A program made the position numbers and the translations under genes. From contig NZ_CP024636.1 in the NCBI RefSeq assembly GCF_009728735.1, forward strand, positions 1,390,863 through 1,454,862: DNA of 64,000 bases, given 5' to 3'. Positions 56,752 to 64,000 of this stretch are shown here, in pieces. The stretch's first letter is position 1. Every line of letters starts with the position of its first letter. The notes under the pieces are model-generated. The model was not told where the DNA came from. It ran no database searches and saw only the letters and a program-made list of their open reading frames with translations. The stretch comes from Pantoea phytobeneficialis (GTDB lineage Bacteria > Pseudomonadota > Gammaproteobacteria > Enterobacterales > Enterobacteriaceae).

Positions 56752-57483
56752 TTACTGCTGAAACCATTTGTTGTAGATGGTTTTGTAAGTACCGTCGGCT
56801 TTGACTTTATCCAGCGCGGCGTTGAATTTTTCCTGCAACTCGGTGTTACCCATGCGCACCGCGATGCCAAGACCGGTGCCGAAGTAGGCTTTGTCGGTCA
56901 CTTTATCACCCAGCGCGGCCAGGTTCGGGTTTTGCTTCAGCCACTCGTTGACCACCGCAGTGTCACCGAAGACGGCATCGATGCGGCCATTTTTCAGGTC
57001 GAGGATGGCGTTCTGGTAGCTGTCATACGGCACCACGGTGATGTCGCTGTGCTTATCAGACAGGTATTTCTGATGGGTAGTGCCGTTCTGCACGCCGACA
57101 CGCTTGCCTTTCAGCGCCGCGACATCCGCCACTTTGCCTTTCTGCGCGATAAACAGCGCCGAGTTGTCGTAGTAAGGTTTGGTGAACAGCACCTGCTTTT
57201 CACGCTCTGGCGTGATGTCCATACCAGCCATCACCGCGTCGAAACGGCGGAATTTCAGGCTCGGGATCAGGCTGTCAAAGGCCTGATTGGTGAAGGTACA
57301 GGTGGCATCAATCTCTTTACACAAGGCATTGGCCAAATCGACATCAAAGCCCTGAATTTTATTGTCAGAATCGACGAATTCAAACGGAGGATAAGAGGCC
57401 TCGGTCGCGAAACGCAGGGTCTGCGCAGCGGAAGCGCTCAGACTCAAACCAGCAAGCAGTGCAGCAAGTACGACTTTTTTCAT
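56752..57483 (-). CDS. artI: Arginine/basic amino-acid binding protein ArtI
   Basis: Second periplasmic receptor of the Art system, 243 residues, closely related to ArtJ. Signal peptide to SASA-AQT; FATEASYPPFEFVD, MDITPEREKQVLFTKPYYDN and NGTTHQKYLSDKHSD match E. coli ArtI. In E. coli ArtI does not bind arginine strongly and its ligand is unclear. ATG 57483 has AGGA 10 nt upstream; the ATG at 57492 is too close to it. Confidence 0.94.
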   Translation of the reverse strand: MKKVVLAALLAGLSLSASAAQTLRFATEASYPPFEFVDSDNKIQGFDVDLANALCKEIDATCTFTNQAFDSLIPSLKFRRFDAVMAGMDITPEREKQVLFTKPYYDNSALFIAQKGKVADVAALKGKRVGVQNGTTHQKYLSDKHSDITVVPYDSYQNAILDLKNGRIDAVFGDTAVVNEWLKQNPNLAALGDKVTDKAYFGTGLGIAVRMGNTELQEKFNAALDKVKADGTYKTIYNKWFQQ

Positions 57484-57498
57484 TAGAGACATCCTGAC

Positions 57499-58227
57499 TT
57501 AGTGCGAAAGATAGTGAGCAAACGCGTCGGTTTGCGGCTGTGTAAAGTGGCTGGCGTCGCCCTGTTCCACAATGTGGCCATTTTCCATGTACACCACACG
57601 GCTGGCGGTCTTACGTGCGACTTCCACTTCATGGGTGACGATCACCTGGGTAATCCTGGTCTGCGCCAGCTCATTGATAATGCTGACGATCTGCGCGGTG
57701 ATTTCCGGGTCGAGTGCGGCGGTCGGCTCATCGAACAATAGCACCTGGGGTTCCATCATCAGGGCGCGTGCAATCGCCACGCGTTGTTGCTGGCCACCGG
57801 AAAGGTGCAAGGGAAAACGCTCGGCATAAGGGGTCAGACGCAGACGATCCAGCAGTTTTTCGGCGCGCGCACGGGCCTGATCCTTGCTTAAACCCAGCAC
57901 GCGGCAGGGCGCTTCGATCAGGTTTTGCAGCACCGTCAGATGCGGCCACAAGTTGTATTGTTGGAACACCATACCCACGTTCTGACGCAATTCTCGAATC
58001 GCGCTGTCAGACGGAGTCTTACTGAAGTCGAAATGATTGCCGGCGATCTGCAAACTGCCAGAACGCGGCTGCTCCAGCAGATTCAGCACGCGCAGGAGTG
58101 AACTTTTCCCCGCGCCGCTCGGACCGAGCAACACCAGCGTCTCGCCCTGTGGGCAGGCCAGGTTGATATCGAACAGCGCCTGGTGGGCACCGTAAAAACA
58201 GTTAATGCCGGTTAGTTGAATACTCAT
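57499..58227 (-). CDS. artP: Arginine ABC transporter ATP-binding protein ArtP
   Basis: ATPase of 242 residues, almost identical to E. coli ArtP ([20 protein letters not shown]). Walker [11 protein letters not shown]-loop [11 protein letters not shown], signature LSGGQQQR and Walker [15 protein letters not shown] are intact. First gene of artPIQM. The frame opens at 58272, but homology starts at 58227, where the ribosome binding site is poor. Confidence 0.95.
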   Translation of the reverse strand: MSIQLTGINCFYGAHQALFDINLACPQGETLVLLGPSGAGKSSLLRVLNLLEQPRSGSLQIAGNHFDFSKTPSDSAIRELRQNVGMVFQQYNLWPHLTVLQNLIEAPCRVLGLSKDQARARAEKLLDRLRLTPYAERFPLHLSGGQQQRVAIARALMMEPQVLLFDEPTAALDPEITAQIVSIINELAQTRITQVIVTHEVEVARKTASRVVYMENGHIVEQGDASHFTQPQTDAFAHYLSH

Positions 58228-58273
58228 GCGCAATAAATGAATAGCAATTGATGCCGCGAATCTTAACGTCACC

Positions 58274-58291
58274 AGAATAGTTATGCAATTG
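58274..58291. promoter_or_regulatory. ArgR-box-like sequence upstream of artP
   Basis: AGAATAGTTATGCAATTG resembles half to two-thirds of an ARG box and lies 47 bp before the artP start. A paired second box is not clear, so this is weaker than the artJ sites. Confidence 0.35.
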
Positions 58292-58374
58292 AGGTGGGTT
58301 AAAATTTATTAAACAGCAGTTAAAGGTAAAAAGCGTAGCACAATATCTCGACATCGCGGTGTGGCAGACAAAAA

Positions 58375-58396
58375 GCGCGATAAATCGCGCCGCTAC
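58375..58396. repeat. REP-like palindrome, single
   Basis: GCGCGATAAATCGCGCCGCT plus AC, between the artP promoter and the ybjP 3' end. Confidence 0.8.
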
Positions 58397-58433
58397 GCTC
58401 AGGGTGGATATGGTCGCGGCGTGATTCAGGTGA

Positions 58434-58970
58434 TTAACGCTCCTCCAGCAACTGGCTCAGCGAGCCACCACCCGGATGCGGCCAGTTGCCAACGTAACGC
58501 ACATCATCCACTACCCAACAGCTGCCTTCGTGGATCATCAGTACTTCGTCCTGCCACTTCTTATCGCCTCGCGTCAGGTCAACACGCAGCGGGATATTGC
58601 GGGCATCCCGGTTGGGGATGGAGGAGGCGCTGGCTACCTCAGCAGAGGTGGGGCCTTGCGCCAGGCTGGAGAACAGGTCACCACTGCGCCAGTCGGCAGG
58701 TTTATTGCTCAACCCGTTTGACTGCACCAGCTTCTGATACAACCGGTCGCTCAGGTAGGGACGATATTTCGCCAGCAGCGCATTATCTGGCAGGCCCTGG
58801 GTGGGTTGGCTGACGCGTAAATCGTAGAATTGCTGCGCCACGCTATCCGGGCCGCCTTCGACACACGACGCCATACGTGGACCATTATCCTTTATCACGG
58901 GCTCAACGGTGGTACAGGCGCTGAGCAGCACCGCTACGGGAACAACTAGCGCAAAAGCATTGTTTCTCAT
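58434..58970 (-). CDS. ybjP: YbjP-type lipoprotein
   Basis: A 178-residue lipoprotein precursor with lipobox LLSAC (Cys at residue 20) and blocks shared with E. coli YbjP (CVEGGPDSVAQQFYDLR, ASASSIPNRDARNIPLRVDL, DEVLMIHEGSCWVVDDVRY). ATG at 58970 follows AAGGAAAT; the frame extends to 59183, across the divergent amiD gene, and was not used. Function unknown; neighbours as in E. coli. Confidence 0.9.
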   Translation of the reverse strand: MRNNAFALVVPVAVLLSACTTVEPVIKDNGPRMASCVEGGPDSVAQQFYDLRVSQPTQGLPDNALLAKYRPYLSDRLYQKLVQSNGLSNKPADWRSGDLFSSLAQGPTSAEVASASSIPNRDARNIPLRVDLTRGDKKWQDEVLMIHEGSCWVVDDVRYVGNWPHPGGGSLSQLLEER

Positions 58971-59059
58971 CTCGATTTCCTTATTGTTCACTGGCAAAGC
59001 GGCATAATTAGCATAAAGTATAGCGTTGGTTTCGGTGCCAGACGGGGGAGAGGATGTTG

Positions 59060-59887
59060 ATGTGGCTGATGCGTGGTGGGTTGCTGCTGGCGATGCTGAT
59101 CCTGAGCGGGTGTCAGTCGGCGATTGAAGCACGCCACGGCTATTGGGTCGATACCTCCCACCCGGCGCAAGGCGCGCGGCCACGCATTAAGGTGGTGGTG
59201 ATCCACTACACCGCCGAAGATCTTCCTTCCTCGCTGGCGACCTTGACCGATCGTGAAGTCAGCGCGCATTACCTGATTCCGGCGCAACCCGAACAGCGCA
59301 GAGGAAAAGGGGTGATCTGGCAACTGGTGCCCGAAAGTCAATTGGCCTGGCACGCCGGACCGAGTTTCTGGCGCGGCGCGACGCGTATCAACGACACCTC
59401 GATTGGCATTGAACTGGTAAACAGCGGCTATCAACGCACGCTGGTCGGATTGCGTTGGCAGCCGTTCAGCACGGCACAAATCGCGGCGCTGGAAGCCTTA
59501 GTCAAAGACATCACCAAGCGTTACGGTATTTCGCCGGAAAATGTGGTGGGGCACAGCGATATCGCGCCGCAGCGCAAACAGGATCCTGGTCCACTGTTTC
59601 CGTGGCAGCAACTGGCGCAGCAGGGGATTGGGGCCTGGCCCGATACAGCCACGGTACAGCGTTACCTTGGCGATCAGGCCGCCGATGCGTTGGTTGATCA
59701 ACAAGCATTATTGGATGTGTTACAGCGCTACGGTTATGACGTCACGTCTGCCACCACGCCTGCGATGCAGCGTAAGGTGATTGCGGCATTTCAGATGCAT
59801 TTCAGGCCGCGGGATTACCGTGGCCTGGCGGATGCAGAGACGCTGGCAATTGCCCGCGCGTTACTGGCGAAATATGGTGCTGCCTGA
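59060..59887 (+). CDS. amiD: N-acetylmuramoyl-L-alanine amidase AmiD
   Basis: Zinc amidase that cleaves the amide between muramic acid (including anhydro forms) and the stem peptide; an outer-membrane lipoprotein. The 275-residue precursor has lipobox LILSGC with Cys18, an amidase_2 domain with the zinc ligands in VVIHYTAED and VVGHSDIAPQRKQDPG, and a C-terminal peptidoglycan-binding domain (LLDVLQRYGYDV). ATG 59060 suits the GGAGAGG site; ATG 59054 is very close to it. Divergent from ybjP. Confidence 0.93.
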   Translation: MWLMRGGLLLAMLILSGCQSAIEARHGYWVDTSHPAQGARPRIKVVVIHYTAEDLPSSLATLTDREVSAHYLIPAQPEQRRGKGVIWQLVPESQLAWHAGPSFWRGATRINDTSIGIELVNSGYQRTLVGLRWQPFSTAQIAALEALVKDITKRYGISPENVVGHSDIAPQRKQDPGPLFPWQQLAQQGIGAWPDTATVQRYLGDQAADALVDQQALLDVLQRYGYDVTSATTPAMQRKVIAAFQMHFRPRDYRGLADAETLAIARALLAKYGAA

Positions 59888-59889
59888 GG

Positions 59890-60894
59890 TTATGCCTGTT
59901 GCAGAAAGGCCTGCCAGTGAGAGACCAGTTGTGCCAGATCGTCACGGCTGACATCCAGATGGGTAACAATACGCGTTACCGGGCCGACGCTAATCAACAC
60001 GTCACGCGCCTTCAGCCACGCTTTTAACCCTTCAACCTGCTGCGGTGGGACCTGTACAAATAACATATTGGTTTGCTGGCTTACCACCGTCACGCCCAGC
60101 GCTTGCAACTGCTCGCCCAGCCAGGCCGCGTTGTCATGGTCGTCCTGCAAACGCGCCACGTTATGTTGCAGCGCATACAGGCCTGCGGCCGCCAGAATTC
60201 CGGCCTGACGCATCCCGCCGCCGGTCATTTTGCGCCAGCGGCGAGCCTGTTCAATATACGCAGCATCACCACACAGCAGCGATCCCACTGGGGTGCCAAG
60301 CCCTTTGGACAGGCAGATGGTCAGGGTGTCGCAGTAACAGGCTATCTTTTCCAGCGTGGTGTTTTGCGCCACCACCGCGTTGAAGATACGCGCGCCGTCA
60401 ATATGCAACGCCAGCTTATGTTCACGGGTGAATTGCCACGCTTGCTCCAAATACGCGAGTGGTAGCACTTTGCCGTGATGGGTGTTTTCCAGGCTAAGCA
60501 GCCGGGTGCGGGCAAAGTGGATATCGTCCGGCTTAATAGCGGCAGCGACATCGGCCAGCGGCAAGGTACCGTCTTCAGCCGCCAGAATCGGTTGAGGCTG
60601 AATGCTGCCCAGCACTGCCGCACCACCGGCTTCGTATTTGTAGTTATGCGCCTGCTGTCCAACGATATACTCTTCACCGCGCTGGCAGTGGCTCAATAGC
60701 GCCACGAGATTCGCTTGTGTTCCGGTAGGAAAAAATAACGCGGCTTCTTTGCCGCTCAGACGTGCAGCTTCGGCTTCCAGTGCATTGACGGTAGGATCGT
60801 CACGATAAACATCATCGCCGGTTTCAGCCGCCATCATGGCGTCCAACATGGCGGAACTCGGGCGGGTTACGGTATCACTGCGTAAATCGATCAC
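59890..60894 (-). CDS. ltaE: Low-specificity L-threonine aldolase LtaE
   Basis: PLP enzyme that splits L-threonine and L-allo-threonine to glycine and acetaldehyde. The 334 residues have MIDLRSDTVTRPS at the start, the HIDGARIFN Asp for the PLP nitrogen and the Schiff-base Lys in CLSKGLGTPVGS. AGGAGAG precedes the ATG. It is followed upstream by poxB with 67 bp between them, the E. coli order. Confidence 0.95.
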   Translation of the reverse strand: MIDLRSDTVTRPSSAMLDAMMAAETGDDVYRDDPTVNALEAEAARLSGKEAALFFPTGTQANLVALLSHCQRGEEYIVGQQAHNYKYEAGGAAVLGSIQPQPILAAEDGTLPLADVAAAIKPDDIHFARTRLLSLENTHHGKVLPLAYLEQAWQFTREHKLALHIDGARIFNAVVAQNTTLEKIACYCDTLTICLSKGLGTPVGSLLCGDAAYIEQARRWRKMTGGGMRQAGILAAAGLYALQHNVARLQDDHDNAAWLGEQLQALGVTVVSQQTNMLFVQVPPQQVEGLKAWLKARDVLISVGPVTRIVTHLDVSRDDLAQLVSHWQAFLQQA

Positions 60895-60961
60895 GTCGCT
60901 CTCCTGAAAGAAAAAGCGGGCTGAGCGCCCGCATACGATTTTTTGGTTTGCTGAAACCGTT

Positions 60962-62683
60962 TTACCTCAGCCAGTTGGTTTTCGCCAGCTCCACAACTTC
61001 ATCGCCACGACCATTCAGAATCGCGCGCAGCATATACAAACTGAAGCCTTTGGCCTGTTCCAGTTTGATTTGTGGTGGGATAGCCAACTCTTCTTTGGCG
61101 GTAATCACATCCAGCAGCACCGGACCATCATGGGCGAATGCTTCCTCCAGCGCGCTGTCGAGCGCCGAGGCTTGCTCTACCCGAATCCCTTTGATGCCAC
61201 AGGCGGTGGCGATGGCCGCAAAGTCAGGATTTTCCAGTTCGGTGCCATCGGTGAGATAGCCTCCGGCTTTCATCTCCATCGCCACAAACCCCAGCACGCT
61301 ATTGTTGAAGATCACCAGCTTTACCGGCAGCTTCAGTTGTGCCACGGAAATAAAATCGCCCATCAGCATGCTGAATCCGCCATCGCCACACAGCGCCACC
61401 ACCTGACGGTCGCGGTTGAGCGCCTGTGCGCCTAATGCCTGGGGCATTGCGTTAGCCATCGAACCGTGATTAAACGAGCCGAGCAGCCGCCGTTTACCGT
61501 TCATTTTCAGATAACGTGCAGCCCAAACCGTGGGGGTGCCGACATCGCAGGTAAAGATGGCATCATCAGCGGCAAAATGGCTGATTTGCTGCGCCAGATA
61601 TTGAGGATGGATTGCCTGTTTATCATTGGCGGTTGCCAGCTCGTCCAGCCCTTTGCGGGCATCGGCATAGTGTTCCAATGCGTTGTCAAGGTGCTGACGA
61701 TCGCTTTTGCTGGTGAGCTGTGGCTGCAATGCCAGCAGGGTGGCTTTGATATCGCCCACCAACGCCATATCCACATGGCTATGCGCGCCGAGACTGGCGG
61801 GATTGATATCAATCTGAATGATGTTGGCTTCTGCCGGGTAGAAGGGACGGTAGGGGAATTGCGTACCCAGCAGCACCAACGTGTCGGCGTTCATCATGGC
61901 GTGAAAACCGGAAGAAAAACCGATCAGACCGGTCATGCCAACATCATAAGGATTGTCGTACTCGATATGTTCTTTGCCACGCATCGCGTGTACCACCGGT
62001 GCTTTCAGCGCCTCCGCCAGCTTTACCACTTCAGCATGCGCACCGGCGCAACCGCTGCCGCACAGCAGGGTAATATTTTTTGCGCCATTCAGCGTCAACG
62101 CCAGTCGGGCGATTTCACTGGCGGACGGCACCACCTGCGGCAATTGTGGCGGATACCAATCGGCGCGTGCACCTTCTGGGGCTGCTTTCAGTGCCACATC
62201 ACCGGGTAATACCACCACCGAAACGCCACGATTGAGGATGGCTTTACGCATCGCGATGCCCAGCACCTGCGGCAGCTGCTCCGGGTTGGACACCAGCTCG
62301 CAATAGTGGCTGCATTCGCGGAACAACTCCTGGGGGTGGGTTTCCTGAAAATAGCCACTGCCGATTTCACTGGATGGGATGTGCGCGGCAATGGCCAGCA
62401 CCGGGACATGATTGCGATGGCAATCAAACAGGCCATTGATCAGGTGAAGATTGCCCGGCCCGCAGGAACCGGCACACACCGCCAGTTGCCCACTGATTTG
62501 CGCTTCGGCACCGGCGGCAAAAGCAGCGACTTCCTCATGTCGGGTGGGCATCCACTGGATGGTGCCCATGCGGTTGAGGCTGTCATTTAGCCCATTCAAT
62601 GAATCGCCAGTTACGCCCCAGATGCGTTTCACACCTGCGTTTTCCAAGGTTTTCGCCAGCAGCGCTGCAACAGTTTGCTTCAT
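60962..62683 (-). CDS. poxB: Pyruvate dehydrogenase (quinone) PoxB
   Basis: Thiamine-diphosphate and FAD flavoprotein that oxidises pyruvate to acetate and CO2, passing electrons to ubiquinone at the membrane. The 573 residues match E. coli PoxB (572). Seen: the catalytic Glu in [16 protein letters not shown], the FAD domain, the TPP-Mg motif [20 protein letters not shown]...NN, and the C-terminal lipid-binding tail. ATG 62683 is 6 nt after AGGAG; an in-frame TTG just before it is not the start. Confidence 0.95.
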   Translation of the reverse strand: MKQTVAALLAKTLENAGVKRIWGVTGDSLNGLNDSLNRMGTIQWMPTRHEEVAAFAAGAEAQISGQLAVCAGSCGPGNLHLINGLFDCHRNHVPVLAIAAHIPSSEIGSGYFQETHPQELFRECSHYCELVSNPEQLPQVLGIAMRKAILNRGVSVVVLPGDVALKAAPEGARADWYPPQLPQVVPSASEIARLALTLNGAKNITLLCGSGCAGAHAEVVKLAEALKAPVVHAMRGKEHIEYDNPYDVGMTGLIGFSSGFHAMMNADTLVLLGTQFPYRPFYPAEANIIQIDINPASLGAHSHVDMALVGDIKATLLALQPQLTSKSDRQHLDNALEHYADARKGLDELATANDKQAIHPQYLAQQISHFAADDAIFTCDVGTPTVWAARYLKMNGKRRLLGSFNHGSMANAMPQALGAQALNRDRQVVALCGDGGFSMLMGDFISVAQLKLPVKLVIFNNSVLGFVAMEMKAGGYLTDGTELENPDFAAIATACGIKGIRVEQASALDSALEEAFAHDGPVLLDVITAKEELAIPPQIKLEQAKGFSLYMLRAILNGRGDEVVELAKTNWLR

Positions 62684-62776
62684 CAAACACTCCTTTCCGG
62701 GAAAATGAGGTCAGTCTGAAGCGTAGACGATGGGATAACCGCGCAGCCGTGAAAAAATGCGCTGCGCGTAATCGGG

Positions 62777-63679
62777 TCAGGCGGAGAACAGGGCGATCAG
62801 AATCGGCGCCAGCAGGCTCATGATAAAGCCGTGCACAATGGCCGCCGGGACAATCTCCATCCCCCCTGCGCGCTGCAAGATGGGGAGGGTGAAATCCATT
62901 GAGGTGGCACCGCTCAACCCCAACGCCGTGCAGCGATGGCGTGTGACCAGCAGGGGGATTAGCATGATGGCGAATAATTCGCGTAGCAGGTCATTGAAGA
63001 ACGCTGCACTGCCCATCACCGGGCCGAAGGCTTCGGTCATCAGAATGCCGGAGAGGGAGTACCAGCCAAATCCGCTCGCCAGTGCCAACCCGGTTTTTAG
63101 CGGCAAACCCAGTAACGTAGCAGCCAGAGCACCGCCACACAGGGCGCTGACCAGCGATACCCCCGCCACCAACAGGCCACGGCGATTCAACATAATCTGC
63201 CGTAATGTCATGCCGCTGCCGCGCAACTGAATGCCGACCAGGAAAAGCATCAGGATCAACGCGTATTCGCTGGCGGTGGCAGCGTGACGCAGGGGGGACG
63301 CATGGGTCAATCCCAGCAGAAATCCCGCGGCAACAGTGGCACACAATTTCACCGATTCCAGCGCCATATGCCAGCGTGAGGGCAATGTTTGCGGGCGATG
63401 GTTATGCTGCCACGGATAACGTTTTTCCAGCAGCCACAGCACTCCCAGCGAGCAGGCAAGGATACACAACATGCTGATGAGCGCGGTATGGAAGATCGTC
63501 AGCAGATTGCTACCAAGATTGTCGAGAAACGCCAGGCTGATGCCCATAAAAAACAGGATCAGGTAAACAATGTGTCCCAACGAGCGATTGGCGATTTTCA
63601 ACAGACGTGGGCTTTGCTGTGGCAACAACCAGCCGAGGATCAGTGGCAGCAGGATAATGATCAATCCGGTATACATCAT
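62777..63679 (-). CDS. lysO: Lysine exporter LysO (YbjE)
   Basis: Inner-membrane exporter of lysine and toxic analogues. The 300-residue protein has about eight helices and matches E. coli YbjE, including LYLILFFMGISLAFLDNL-like helix 2, LFLVGIQLRGSGMTLRQI, GFGWYSLSGIL and GATSMDFTLPILQRAGG. AGGGA is 8 nt before ATG 63679. In E. coli it is ArgR-regulated; no box was resolved here. hcp-hcr and aqpZ, its E. coli neighbours, are absent. Confidence 0.93.
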   Translation of the reverse strand: MMYTGLIIILLPLILGWLLPQQSPRLLKIANRSLGHIVYLILFFMGISLAFLDNLGSNLLTIFHTALISMLCILACSLGVLWLLEKRYPWQHNHRPQTLPSRWHMALESVKLCATVAAGFLLGLTHASPLRHAATASEYALILMLFLVGIQLRGSGMTLRQIMLNRRGLLVAGVSLVSALCGGALAATLLGLPLKTGLALASGFGWYSLSGILMTEAFGPVMGSAAFFNDLLRELFAIMLIPLLVTRHRCTALGLSGATSMDFTLPILQRAGGMEIVPAAIVHGFIMSLLAPILIALFSA

Positions 63680-63813
63680 GTGATTCGTCCCTGAAAAAAT
63701 GAGGCGTCACGCTAACGAAAAATATCTGAAGTGTAAACCTTTCCCCGGTGAGACGGCTTGACCAACGCCACAAGGCAGACCATGCTCAGGCAAAGAACAG
63801 GATGGATGCTGCG

Positions 63814-64000
63814 ATGATTCTGGAACATATCGATATATATGGTTTTCGCGGGATAAACCGACTCTCATTGTCGTTGACTGCGACCAATCTGTTGATTGGC
63901 GAAAATGCCTGGGGGAAATCGAGTCTGCTGGATGCGTTGACGCTGTTGCTGGCTCCCGCTACCGAATCCTATCTCTTCACCGAAAACGACTTCCACTTCC
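63814..64000 (+). CDS. ybjD: YbjD, OLD-family ATP-dependent endonuclease-like protein (5' part, runs off the window)
   Basis: The first 62 codons read MILEHIDIYGFRGINRLSLS and onward, matching the N-terminus of E. coli YbjD. The Walker A motif GENAWGKSS is at residues 29-37. Full-length homologues of about 550 residues combine an ABC-like ATPase with a TOPRIM nuclease domain, as in OLD (overcoming lysogenization defect) proteins. The start follows AGGATGG. The rest lies beyond the right edge. Confidence 0.88.
   Translation, partial: MILEHIDIYGFRGINRLSLSLTATNLLIGENAWGKSSLLDALTLLLAPATESYLFTENDFHF

Noticed and set aside
62684..62689. TTG codon before poxB as start
   Set aside because: The following ATG has ideal spacing from AGGAG and matches the E. 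coli N-terminus.
1..64000. tRNA, rRNA, CRISPR array, prophage or plasmid origin
   Set aside because: Looked for on both strands; no cloverleaf-like or rRNA-like sequence, no spaced direct repeats and no phage structural genes were recognised.

Overview
The window looks like a chromosomal segment of an Erwiniaceae-type enterobacterium (Pantoea/Erwinia-like). From about 6 kb to the right end, gene content and order follow the E. coli K-12 ybiN-to-ybjD stretch: rlmF, ybiO, glnHPQ, dps, rhtA, ompX, mntS-like, mntR, ybiR, ybiT, moeAB, iaaA-gsiABCD, rimO, yliI, dacC, ybjG, ybjL, ybjM, grxA, ybjC, nfsA, rimK, ybjN, potFGHI, ybjO, rlmC, art genes, ybjP, amiD, ltaE, poxB, lysO, ybjD. Proteins match the E. 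coli products over their full length, but several E. coli neighbours (opgE, ldtB, bssR, mdfA, hcp-hcr, aqpZ) are absent. No rRNA, tRNA, CRISPR array or prophage was seen.

Left end (1-6 kb) is accessory. It opens with the 5' end of an IS110-family transposase on the minus strand, whose upstream region folds into two long stem-loops and may encode a bridge RNA. Next is a five-gene operon (645-5248) behind a sigma-54 promoter (455-470) and an NtrC-type operator (365-381). It encodes a polar amino-acid-type ABC importer and a histidine-ammonia-lyase homologue from which exactly the three residues that make the MIO cofactor are missing. This fits a nitrogen-controlled scavenging pathway for a betaine-like substrate such as ergothioneine. 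A flavin reductase gene converges on it.

6-16.7 kb holds conserved core functions: 23S rRNA methylation, a mechanosensitive channel, the NtrC-type glutamine importer, Dps, RhtA and OmpX. At 14.6-15.5 kb is a manganese module. Tandem MntR boxes lie between mntR and an oppositely oriented pair of tiny genes: a 25-residue membrane peptide that falls below usual gene-calling length, and a 64-residue MntS-like protein with a Cys-rich N-terminal extension.

16.8-22 kb carries a tripartite efflux operon (membrane fusion protein, DHA2 pump, outer-membrane lipoprotein) and an H-NS paralogue. 22-33 kb has ybiT, moeAB, a universal stress protein and the iaaA-gsiABCD glutathione/peptide-use operon. 33-45 kb has a chemoreceptor, rimO, a CynT-like carbonic anhydrase, an aldose dehydrogenase homologue lacking its catalytic His, dacC, two coupled PAP2 phosphatases and ybjL. 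45-64 kb has redox and ribosome-modification genes (grxA, nfsA, rimK), putrescine import (potFGHI), arginine import (artJ and artPIQM, with ArgR-type boxes), cell-wall amidase amiD, ltaE, poxB, lysO and the start of ybjD.

A short palindromic repeat (core GCGCGATAAATCGCGC) recurs at ten intergenic loci, three times as inverted pairs, like a REP/REPIN family.
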